Source: Callaeas wilsoni
Taxonomy: Eukaryota; Chordata; Aves; Passeriformes; Callaeidae
Assembly: GCA_013398955.1 (NCBI GenBank)
Contig: VWPU01011415.1
Span: 62,001 to 126,000 of the forward strand
Direction: 5' to 3'
DNA: 64,000 nucleotides
Under the pieces are notes generated by a model. The model was not told the origin of the DNA. It made no database searches and saw only the letters and a list, made by a program, of their open reading frames with translations. Within the stretch, counting starts at the first letter, position 1. Each line of letters opens with the position of its first letter. The translations under genes were made by a program, and so were the position numbers. This document shows positions 10,301 through 22,300 of the stretch, in pieces.

Positions 10301-13300
10301 AAATAACGGGGTTAGGACAGCGCATCCTTCCCACCAGGATATCCCGGATCTGAACCAGCCCTCTCCGGGCAGGGCAGTGCCAGACCTTCCTGCAGGGAGG
10401 GGAGGCTCGGCCAGCAGAGGTGCAAAGATCTAAACACGGGGAATTTCTAAAATGCGACCTGAAATCACAGGCAAGGAGCGAAATAAAGGCAATTTCTGCT
10501 GTCTCATCTCACGGGACCCGCGAGTGCTTTCGCTCAGGGAAAGGTCAGAAGGAGAGGAAGAATGGCAGGGTTTCAGTGCAGCTGCTGGGCACGGGGGACT
10601 GGAGTAACTCAGAGCCTCCCCTTTCCCTGCAGATCCTCACGCAGGAGGACTGGAACGTGGTGCTGTACAACGGGATGGCCTCCACCTCCTCCTGGGCCGC
10701 CCTCTACTTCGTGGCCCTGATGACCTTTGGCAATTACGTGCTCTTCAACCTCCTGGTGGCCATCCTGGTGGAAGGATTCCAGGCAGAGGTGAGAGATCCA
10801 GGCTGAGGGAGGGGCACAGAACTCACCCACACTGTAGGAATGAGCCGTGTCAGGGAAAACCCCCCTGCAGTCAGCCTGAAATGTGAACCTCAGGGGTGCA
10901 GATCATCCGTGCTGGGCACGTGAAGCTCTTACAAATCAATCTTTGCAGCCCTAAATTTAAATTTATGGGGTGCAGATTATTTGTCTTGGGCAGGTGAAGC
11001 TCTTCCAAATCAATCTTTGCAGCCCTAAATTTAAATTTATGGGGTGCAGATCATCTGTGCTGGGCACGTGAAGCTCTTGCGAATCAATCTTTGCAGCCCT
11101 AAATTGAAATTTATGGGGTGCAGATCATCTGTGCTGGGCACGTGAAGCTCTTCCAAATCAATCTTTGGAGCCGTAAATTTAAGGGGTGCAGATGATCTGT
11201 CCTGGGCACATGAAGCTCTTGTGAATCAATCTTTGCAGCCCTAAAGTTTAAATCTAAGGAGTGCAGATGATCTGTCCTGGGCACATGAAGCTCTTCCAAG
11301 TCAATCTTTGCTGCCCTAAATTTAAGGGGTGCAGATGATCTGTCCTGGGCAGGTGAAGCTCTTCTGGATCAGTCTTTGCAGTTGAAGCCCAGTGGATGTG
11401 GAATGGGGACTGGGGGACCAGGACTTTGATCTTTTACGTGGTGTGCTGTGTGATTTAGAAGAAATAATTTAGGATTAATTTTACTCACCAGATCTCTCGT
11501 ATATCCCAAGGTTCGTGTTTCTATGTGGTGGAACTCGGGCTTTCAATATATATAAAAGTTTTACTAAAATCCGAAAAGATCAAATCAACTGGCTTCCATC
11601 GAAAAGGGTGGGTTACCTCGTCCTAAAAGGAAATCAGGGTTGCTAAGCAGGAGCTGCCCCTCACAAAGCTGTGCTGGACATGACCCCGTGTGCTGATTCC
11701 ACACGTTCCAGCCAGTTCCAGTCCTGGGGACCAGGCAGGACGAGCCTGGCTCCGAGGCCAGGCCTTTCCTTGGAACTCCGTCCCTTCTGGAATATTCAAG
11801 GCCAGGAGCCCAGCTGTTCAAAAGCTGTTTCCGGGTCCCTAACGTTAAATTCTCAGATGTTTAGGATGGTGCACTAAGGCAGAAGGAAGTTTTGTCTCCT
11901 CTCAGCAGCCTGGCAGGTTTTCAGGTCCCTAACGTTAAATTCTCAGTTTAGGATGATGCTCTAAGGCAGAAGGAAGTTTTCTCTTGGCTCAGGAACCCGG
12001 CAGGTTTCCATGTCCCTAACGTTAAATTCTCAGATATTTAGGATGATGCTCTAAGGCAGAAGGAAGTTTTCTCTCTTCTCAGCAACCTGGCAGGTTTTCA
12101 GGTCCCTAACGTTAAATTCTCAGTTTAGGATGGTGCTCTAAGGCAGAAGGAAGTTTTCTCTCGGCTCAGGAACCCGGCAGCTCATGGGGAGCAGATCCCG
12201 CTCCTTCCCTGCCCCCTGGGAGGCTGCACCTCGAGCTGACGTGCAGCCAGGGCTGGGCAGAACTCTCCAAGTGCCTGATTCCCCCTCCAGACGAGTGGCT
12301 GTGGTTTCCCTGCTCAGCCCTAAGGGCTCCTTCCAGAGCTGTGATTTAAACGCGTGTAAGCTCTGCTTTCCCGAGCCCGGATTAGTCCCCCCACGCTGCC
12401 TCCCCAAAGGGCAGCAGCCACAGGCGTGACATTTGCGGGGCACACTTTGCTCTCCACTCCCGTTTATTATCACCCCTGCCACCAGGCCTGGGGGCTTGTC
12501 ACTTGTCTCAAGGAGAGGCGTTGCACAAAACCCCTCTCAGGGCTGCTCTCAAGCCTGGAGCTTCGAAATCGCGGAGTCCTGGCATGGTTTGGGTTGGGAG
12601 GGGCTTTAAAAATCACCTCGTTCCAATCCCCTGCTGTCGGCAGGGCACCTTCCACTGCGCCAGGGTGCTCTGGCTGCAAACCGAAGAAGAATTCTCAGTG
12701 CAGCTGGGTTTGCCTTTGTCATCCCTGGTTCTGGTGCCACGTTGGGAACGTGGCAGAATCCCTGCTTTGACCTCTTTGACTTTGCCCTCTGTGTTCTGAG
12801 CAGTCACAGGAGGCAGTGAGGAGAATTTCTCCTCCATTTGCTCAGGTGTTTCTTTCCTTTATCTGGAAAGGGACTCCCAGGAGATTTGTGCAGCCGAGAG
12901 CTGCTCTCAACTCAGAACCACCAGCAGGGTTTCAGCAAGGATGCTAAAAACTGTCCTGTGAACCACAGCACACACTCTCAGCCTGATCTCAGGCCCTGCT
13001 CTCCCTTTGGAGCAAGTTTGCCAGGAGTTTTCCTAGAAGAGAACAGACTTAAATGGCCACAATCCCATTTTTAGTACATTTGTGCTTAGTACAAGTAGCC
13101 AGACTTCAAACAGGGCTATAATTGCATGTTTGTGCTTACACTGTTCCCACGTCATTTTGAAATCTCCCCCAGAGCTGCTCTGGGAGAGCAGGCAAACCTT
13201 CCAAAATTGTGCGAATCTTTCATCCACGCTGCACTGGTGTTTCTGCTGCGAAACAGAGAAGATGAATCGGGGAGCTCGAGCCTTTCAGTCACCCTGGCTG

Positions 13301-16300
13301 CAGCGCTTTGCAATAAATCACACACAAAATGAAGCTCACTGCCACTTCAGCACCGTGCCTCTAGAAACCATGGGGATTTGTTCAGGCACCGGGCAAGGAA
13401 CCGTGCTTCTTTTTCTGGGATCAGCTCTTTAATCCAGCCATTTGCTATCAATTTGCACAGATTTCTGCAGTCCTGAGGAATCCAGCCATAGTCCTGCTGA
13501 CATTCTGCTGGAATCCCTCCCCCAGCAGGGAGAACCTGAGGACGGCTCCTCTGTCCCAGGCCGATCGATTTTGGTAGCAGATATGTACAAAAGGGAAAAT
13601 GAGCTGGACTTGCAGGAGGAAAGGCAGGGCAGGGGTGGCTCTTCCCTGTCCTGAGATGGTGCAGGGCTGCCAGGCAAACTGGCCTCATTCCCTCTGCCTC
13701 AGGTTGCCAAGAGAGTTCCCAAAACGATCTGCTCCCAGCCAGCACGGAGGAAGCAAATCGGGGGTTCCAGATCTAAGGCAAACCTAAAGTGCTGTCAAAT
13801 ACAGAATTAAAACCCTCTGGCATCCTTTGACATCAAACACTAAGGGCTTTCAGCTGGGATCAGGGAGAGAGCAAACAAGGAACCCCACCGTGCCAGGTTT
13901 TTTCAGTCATTCCTGCAATTCCAGCTGCTCTGTGATGCTTTCCCCTGGGATGTGCTGCTCCAGGAGCCTGGAGCAGTGTAGGAAGCACAGCGACATGACA
14001 GGGACATGGTGACAACCACGGCAGCAGCCTTTCTGTCCCAGTGCCCAAATGAGTGAAAATGAGGAAGAGGGACTTGCCTGGAATCATTCCCAGGGCACTG
14101 TCAGAGGGAATTTGGTCTGAAGCAGCCACGGGGAGCAGAGGTGGCTCTGAGCTGCTGAGGAATCCCAATGAATTGGGTCTGTTAATTGCCCTCCTCCTCT
14201 CCGCAGGGCGATGCCAACAGGTCAGACACAGATGAGGACAAGACATCTGCCAACTTCGAGGACGAGTTTGAGAAGCTGAAAGACCTCCGAGCAACAGGTG
14301 GGGGTTTTGTGTCTGCGTTTTCCTGGGAACCTGGGAGCTGCAACTCTGCTTCCATAGTGGGAGAATCCAGTTTATTTGGCAATTAATCTGATGGCTAAGT
14401 CACCAGAGCAGCTCTGCAAAGTGTAGGGGAAGCTAAATGAGCATTGATATTTCCTTCAGACAGATGTTTTTCTAATTTAAACATCCCCAAGAATTTTTAG
14501 CTGTGTCTCGTCCTTCCTCCTGTGCCATTAGCACAGAGTGCTTTGCTGACAGCAATGTTCTCACCCCACTTCTCGGCAGCTTTTCCAATCAATCATGTTC
14601 TCATCTGTTCCTTTTGGTTTCCCACACAAAATGCATTTGGGTGAGGTTTGATGGATGGAAAATGTTGCTGCTCATTTGTGTTCCAGGAGGGCCTGGCAGT
14701 CGGTGTGAGGGAAGGCCCACACTGCTCTGGCATACCAAAAACACGGAATTGGAGGTGACAGCCTTCGCTTCGCAGCCAGAGGGGTGACAAGAAGGGATCA
14801 CAGACTTTAGCAGAGGGAGTGATGGCAAACAGGAGCCACTTTAGCTCCTCTATCCTTTGATTCCCAGCTTGGGCTCTGTTAGGATCCCTCCAAAGGCTTC
14901 TAACCCAGGGTTTGTTTGAGCCAAGGAAATGTTGGCAGTGGGGAGCAGGTGGGATTCAGCTGAGGAAGGGGCAGAATCGTTTGCTGGGGAAGCTGAGGCA
15001 GAGCTGCATCACCAGGAGGTGATGGAGCTGCTCGGTCCGGAGACGAGGCAGCAAATCCCCAACTCCAGGTGATCAAATGTCCCCTGCAAATGGTTGGGAA
15101 GGAACCCACAGCACCAAATCTGCACCACCTTCAAATAATGAGAGTTTTCTGGAGGAAATAAATATTGTCACCTCTGCTCAGGTGACACAGAAAGAGAAAG
15201 CAGGGCTGAACGTGCTGTCAGCCCGAGTCCAGGGCTGATTGTGTGTCCCCATGAGACTCAGAGGGGCCAGAGACTCAACAGCAAAAAAGTTCTAACAATT
15301 CCAGTGTGAAGCTCTTGGTGCGTAACACACACAGGGACAGGAGGGATGTGCATGGCAGATTAACAAATTTTAGCTGAAATTTCCACCCTCAAGGCGAATG
15401 AGAGTGTCCCCGTGGATTTCTAGGGTGCAGGTCAGGGGTTTGTGCACAAATCAGCAGCTGAACAGAGCCAGTTAAAGCAAATTTTATTGCAAGAGCACCC
15501 AGTGGAACAAACAGAGCAGGGGTAAGGCGCTGGCTTGGATTTCTCCCTGCAGACCTGAACCCCTTCCCTGCCGATCCTTCCCTGCCGATCCTTCCCTGCC
15601 GATCCTTCCCTGCCNNNNNNNNNNNNNNNNNNNNNNNNNNNNNNNNNNNNNNNNNNNNNNNNNNNNNNNNNNNNNNNNNNNNNNNNNNNNNNNNNNNNNN
15701 NNNNNNNNNNNNNNNNNNNNNNNNNNNNNNNNNNNNNNNNNNNNNNNNNNNNNNNNNNNNNNNNNNNNNNNNNNNNNNNNNNNNNNNNNNNNNNNNNNNN
15801 NNNNNNNNNNNNNNNNNNNNNNNNNNNNNNNNNNNNNNNNNNNNNNNNNNNNNNNNNNNNNNNNNNNNNNNNNNNNNNNNNNNNNNNNNNNNNNNNNNNN
15901 NNNNNNNNNNNNNNNNNNNNNNNNNNNNNNNNNNNNNNNNNNNNNNNNNNNNNNNNNNNTTCATTCCCCATCCTTCACACCCCATACAGCCCAGCCCCTC
16001 CATCCCAGCCCCTCCTTCCCTGCCCCTCCTTCCCTGCCCATCCTTCCCTGCCCATCCTTCCCCTTCCTCGGGGCTGATTCTGAAATATCAGTTGATTTCT
16101 GATATGAAGCCAGGATCCACTCAGCCCAGTAAAACTCAGCTCTAGTTTGGGGTTTGAAACCAGCCTTTGGTGCTGTTATGGGATTCCACAGGGCTGGAGG
16201 CATTAGGTCTGGGTTGGTCCAGTGTAAATATTGGGTTTTGCAGCCTGTTCTTGACATACAGCTAAAATAGTTGATTTTTGGGATGGCCACGGTGCCATGC

Positions 16301-19300
16301 TGTCAGATTTTTGTGTTGTGGGTGTGTAAAAGCAACTTCCACTTCCTGTCCCCAGTGTTTGCTGAGTGCCTTCCCCTGAGGGAGCTTCGGTCACATCGCA
16401 GAATCATAAAAATCCCTTCCTAGGTGGAATTCAGCCTGGAAATTCTCTGCCAGCCCCAAAACTGTAATTCCGCTCTCTAAATCCCGAGGAGCAGAGAGCA
16501 AAAGCTCTCTGGAAGTGCTCAGGGCTCCAAGGGCTTGGAGCAACCTGATCTCCAGGTTGATCTCCTGATCTGGCTTGGAGCAACCTGATGTAGAGGGTGG
16601 CACCGCTGCCTGTGGAAGGGGTTTGGACTGAGGAGATGGGATGAGATGATCTTCAAGGTCCCTTCCACGCCATTCTATAATTCCATGATTCCTTTGGAGG
16701 CCACTGAGCTCCCGAAGGCCCCTTGAGAGGTTGTGACGTTCACCTGACGCCTTTCGGCGCCGTGGGGGGACCTTGCTGCCCACAGCTCCGGCTGGCAGAG
16801 TCCCTGGAGGTCCCCTCACGTGGCGTCCTCTGTCCCCCTCTGTGCAGAGATGAAGATGTACTCCCTGGCTGTCACCCCCAACGGGCACCTGGAGGCCAGG
16901 GGGGCCATGCCCCCGCCCATCATCATGCGCACGGCGGCCACCCCGATGCCCACCCCAAAGTGCTCCCCACACCTGGACTCCCTGCACGCCTTCGGGGACT
17001 CGCGGAGAGGCAGCAACGCCTCGCTGGAGCCCACGGGCTACGACCAGAAGTCCTTGGTAGGTTCCTGTGGCCAACGACCCCCCCTCAGTGGCCCAGAGCA
17101 CGGGGACTCGGGTCTTCAGGTCGTGGGAGGGTTCTGGGGTGGAAGGGACCCACAGGGATCAGAATGGCCCTTGCAGGGATCCATCCCACAAGTTTGGTGT
17201 TACCAGCAGCAACTGAGCTCAGCTCGGGGTCGTGTGAGATGTTCATGGCATTGCTGGAAAATGGAAAAGAGGGTGATGGAGATGGGAAATGTGTGGAAAG
17301 GCGGGAGGAGAACAGAGCCAGGGTGTGCAGTGACAACGGACCAGCCAAGGACGGCGGGTCCGTGAAAAGCAAACAGGGATGTACCGGCATTCCGCGTTTT
17401 CCTGCCTGGTGCCCCCCTGGAAGCCCTTGCCAAACCATCCCAATGGAGAGGCATAACCTTAACAAGTCAAGTTACCCCACTGACACCCTCAGAGGAGGAG
17501 CAGGAATCTTTTCCAACCTCACAGGCCATTCGGGATGTCTTGGAGGAGCTGTCAGGAGTTTGTGAGGATGAGACCTGTTCCCCCCCCGGTGTTTTAGGGT
17601 TGTATCTTGAATTTACACTGTGCCGGGGGATGCAGCATTTTCCCTCGAGCTCTGGTTACGGTCCAGCAGCCTCGCTGGAGGGAAAACAGAGGGAACAAGA
17701 GATGAGCTGCTGGATTGCACTGGGATCTGGCTGGAGCCACTGCTCTGCAGCAGGGAGGGCAGCTCTGTGCAAACAGGGAGCAGAGGCGCCAGGCACAGTG
17801 GATTTCTGCTGCTGTTCATCCGTCCCACTCCTCCGCTCCGGAACTGCGAGATCATGTTCAAATCAGGGCAGCAGACCGTGAAGGCACCTCATGCCGAGGC
17901 ACGGCCACCATCCCCCTTGCTAAGCTGCTTAGTCAACCTAATGCCTTTGAAAAGAAAACAGAGCTGACTGCTGTTTGCCTTGGGCTTTCGTGGGATTGCG
18001 AGCTGCTGGAGAGGGATGTTCGTCCTTCCGATCCTTTCTCGGGAAGCACGGCAGTGCCACCAGCCAAAGGCAGATGAAGCAGTCAGGGGAGAGCTGGCCA
18101 GCACTGAGGAGGAGGAGGAGGAGGAAGGCAGTTTGCCTTGGTTTGTGCTGGGAGGAAGCCATGGAGGGAAAAGGGAGTTTTCCTCCCGGCTTTTCTGCGC
18201 TGACCTCAAGCTCTCTCATCCTGGGAATTACCTGGTACCCGCCCAAGCGCACCGGCACGCGCTGAAATTTGCGTAGGAGAAACATTCACTCCACCTCCTC
18301 ACGCAGCAAATGGGAGGAAGGTAATGGAAACAGGGGCACCGTTCCCACCGGGCGCTTGGCTGGCTCAGGTTCCCTTTGGAGGGCGGGGAAGCTGCGAGCT
18401 GAAGCCACCTGAACACGAGCGAAGGACGTGCCAATTCAGCAAAATGCCACTTGCTGATGTCTTTGGGTTCATTTTGTGTGGAGAGCTGGTGTTGCCAGGA
18501 CAGTGGGGAGTCACGCAGGGCAGAGGGTTGGTGGCCGGGCTCCAGGTGTAGTCCAGGAGCACCTTCAGCGTGGCCTTGGCCGGGTGCTCCCGTCTCAAGG
18601 CTGGAATCGTGTGAAAAGCGGGAAGGGGATGACGTGACTTTCACCAGCCTGGGCAAAACGCCCCAATCCTTTGGCTTCCTCCCGCAAACAACCCCTCCCA
18701 CGTCTGCCTTCTCTCCCAGTCCAGCCTCCGCAGCTCCCCCGGCGCCAACTGGGGCACCAGCAGCAACTGGGGCAGCCGCCGCTCGAGCTGGAACAGCCTG
18801 GGCAGGGCCCCGAGCCTCAAGAAGAAGAACCAGTCGGGAGAACGGGAGTCCCTGCTCTCCGGAGAGGGCAAAGGCAGCACGGACGACGACTCGGACGACG
18901 CCAAGTCCAGCACGCTCAGCCGGCCCTCGCTGCCGCGCCGGGCGGAATCCCTGGAATACCGCGGCTCCCTGGAGCTGCCCGAGCTGCTCCGGGTGCCCTC
19001 CGTGCGCCAGCTCGGCCTCGGCCCCGCCGCCCTGCTGCCCGCCGACTTCCACGACTGCAACGGCAAGATGGGCCACGGCCCCGCGGAGTTCTTCCTGAGG
19101 GTGGACGGCCACAAGGAGGACGCCCTGGACTACGAGGATGACATGGAGGATGTGAGTCCTGCGGGAGCTGGGGGCTCGTGTTTTCAGTGGCTTTTCCGCT
19201 CCGGGGGAGGATGGTTGAAAATCCGGCGTGGAAAAGCGTCAGTGCCTCAAGGCCAGGGGTGGGAATGGCGATCCCGAGCCGAGGGATGGGCCTTCGCTTC

Positions 19301-22300
19301 CTGAACGTCCCTTGTTTAAGAGATCTTTTTGGCCTGTGACATTGCAGGGGTCTCCCGTGAGCTAAAACTTCCTTTTTTTTCCAAAAATGCCTCATTTTTG
19401 GACTAGCTGGGATTGTCCCACTGGCCCAGCATGCCTCCAAAAATGAGCTGCAGACACAACAGGCAAACGGCTTTAACTCACAGGAGCTGTTTGGTGTCGT
19501 GAAAGCTCGAAAGCCTAAAAAGAAATGTTTTCCGCTTAATTTTTTGGTTGTTTGAGGCCTTTATGGTTGGTTGAGGCCTTTTTGGGCTTGGCACAACTCC
19601 ATATCTCATAAAATGACACCTTCCCAGAAGCCTTGCTCTGTCACATCCATCTCTTCCCTTTTTGCACCCCTTTCCTCCTTATTTTCTTGGACAAATGTGA
19701 CAATGGCCCACCACAGCTCTGTCCCAAAAGCGGTGACTGCCCACAGACACAATGAAAAGCCATTTACTGCCCCCCTCCTTCCACAAAAACACTGTCAGAG
19801 GTGAAGAGGCAGGAAAATAAAAGAGGAAGAAAAGGTGTTCCTTCTCTTTTATCCAGAGTTATTGCTACCGGATCCGCAAGGCCCTGGAGCCCTACAAACC
19901 CCAGTGGTGCAAGACTCACGAGGACTGGTCCCTCTACTTGTTTTCGCCACAGAACCGGTAAGAAATTCCAGTGAAATTCCAGCCCGCCAGGTGTCTGAGC
20001 TAATGGAATACTGCATTCCTAGCAAGTCTACCCTTGGGGAAAATCCTTCAGAGTTTTAGAAATCCAGTTCCTGATTTCGAGCTGACTTTTTCAGTTCGGT
20101 GTGGGCAGAGCTGCGTGGTTCACTCCTTTGCTGTCCAGTGGTTTAGCCAACATTAATAATAATTAATAATTAATGATAATCGTGGCCGAAGCCTGTGGAG
20201 AGGCTGCCTCACCACCTGGGCTGGTGCTGGTGGCACATCTGCAGAAGGCTTTAGGGGAGGAGCCTGTTCCTGACCCAAACTTCTGAAGGATCTGTTTCTC
20301 CCACCTTTCTCCAGGTTCCGAGTGATGTGCCAGAAGGTCATTGCCCACAAAATGTTTGACCACGTGGTGTTGGTCTTCATCTTCCTCAACTGCATCACCA
20401 TAGCTCTGGAGAGACCAGACATCGACCCCCTGAGCACGGTGAGAGGCATTTCCTTCCTCCACCCGCCATCCAGATCTTCATCTCCTCAGGGCCAGACCCT
20501 GCAAGATAAATGTTGTGTTTCTAACTTGTCTCTCTTTGTTGTTCTGTTTTTTCCAGGAAAGGATATTCCTAAGTGTCTCTAATTACATCTTCACTGCCAT
20601 CTTCGTGGCTGAAATGATGGTTAAGGTAATTAGAGCTTCATGCCATGGCCCAGAGCAAATTCTGGCGAAGACCAGACCACGCCAGAGTTACGATCTGGGT
20701 GAAGACTTCAATGTCTCCCTTCTCCTGGCTGCAGGTGGTAGCTCTTGGCTTTTTCTCCGGGGAGAACACGTACCTGCAGAGCAGCTGGAACGTCCTGGAT
20801 GGAGTCCTGGTGTTCGTATCCATCATTGACATCATTGTGTCCATGGCATCAGCAGGAGGAGCCAAAATCCTGGGAGTCCTTCGTGTCTTGAGGCTTCTGC
20901 GGACCCTGAGACCTCTCCGGTATGCGCTGATAAATCAGAGTTTGGGAAACGCACGTGGTCTTCCTTAGTAACACAAAAAACTGAGATACAACACGGGCAG
21001 AAGCATCTTTGGGGAGCTCTAAACTCAGTGAGAAACTGTTTGGAAACAGTGAAATGAATTCCAATTCATCTTCTCCAGCTTGGATACGAGCGGCTGGAGT
21101 TTGGAGCGAGAGGTGTTGTCACACTCGGGAGCGAGTGCAGTCAGAGCCTCCTCCACACTGCATTTTTATCAGCCTTTTCCACATCACTCTGGCTCCTTCT
21201 TCAGCTGCACAGCCTCACAGGCATTCCCCAGAAAAGAGGGATTTGCAGTTGAACAGGTGCTGATGAGGATTTGATGAGCTCCAGCATCCTTCTGAGGATT
21301 TGATGAGCTCCAGCATCCTTCCCTGCTCTCCCGAGCCTCCCAAACACCCCCGCAAAGCAACTCCTCCCTCAGTGAGGCAGAGGAGGGCAGAGCTTCCAGT
21401 ATTTGGGAAAAGGAGAGAAGATTATTGCGTAATTATAACTGAAGTACAAATTAAGAGTGATAATGCTTGGGGGGGGATTTGTATCAGCTCCTGTCCTGAC
21501 TTCAACCTGCTTGGCAAGAAACGTGAGCCTTATTTTTACTGAAATTTCAGGGGAATGAGAGAGTCACCTCCAAAAACCTGCAAACTTTCTGGGACAAAGC
21601 CGTGCTTGTGAGAGCGATAGGAAGAGGGAATCTTTTAGACCTCAAGAACAACAGCTCTTTGTGCTCTGTGCCACCTTAGTGACAAGTGAACCAGTGTTTC
21701 TGGCTCCTCGCTGTTCTGCTGGTGGCACCGGGGTCCCCTGGCAGCGCTGGCTCCCCGGGACACCCTGGGCGAGTCACCCTGCGTGACCCACAGAAGTGGG
21801 AGCGGAATTCAGGGCACGGGCAGCTCATGAGGAGAGGGAAGGGGGAAACAGGGAATTGGTCTGTGAGAACAACTACGCCAGATGCTGTGAATAGAAAGGA
21901 ATTCGTCACCTCCTAGCGCGGCCCCGCTGCGCACGGGGTGACTCCAGGGGCCACTCCCAACACCTTGGAGGTGCAGTTCGGTCTCCACATGGTTTCTCTC
22001 AGACGAGACCCCGTGGAAATGCTGCAGCACAAAGCTCTTTTCTCTGGGCTTGGCGGGCACAAGGCGTCGTTATCCGTGTGAGCTGCGGCTCCCTGCAAGG
22101 GCTCACCCTCTATGAGCCCCTCCTAACAACAACTTTGATGTTTTTCAGGCAAAACTCCCACCTGGCCCTTCCCAGGAAAGCTTGGCTTGGGCTGGTTCCA
22201 CTCACATATCCCGGGGGAGAGCAGTGCATTCCCCAGGCTCTCCTCCAGGAAAGCAACACTGCTGCTCTTCGTAACACCCAAAACCTGCCTCAGAGCACAC

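Larger units (their letters stand above)
10789..14206 (+). other. CACNA1H intron between IIS6 and the II-III linker
   Basis: A 3.4-kb intron holding the 74-bp array, the 88-bp array and a minus-strand CR1 fragment at 12575-12680. The remainder (12690-14200) shows nothing recognisable. Confidence 0.8.
14298..16847 (+). other. CACNA1H intron with assembly gap
   Basis: A 2.55-kb intron containing a run of 345 N (15615-15959) inside a 14-bp minisatellite and a CR1 tail at 16535-16692. The protein sequence joins without loss across this intron ([12 protein letters not shown]), so no constitutive exon needs to be in the gap. Confidence 0.8.

Noticed and set aside
15615..15959. A missing exon inside the assembly gap
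   Set aside because: The phase 1 join between 14297 and 16848 gives continuous Cav3.2 sequence, so no constitutive exon is lost. The gap flanks are both minisatellite.
18228..19112. Minus-strand open frame of 294 codons
   Set aside because: Shadow of the GC-rich II-III linker exon; the + frame aligns with Cav3.2.
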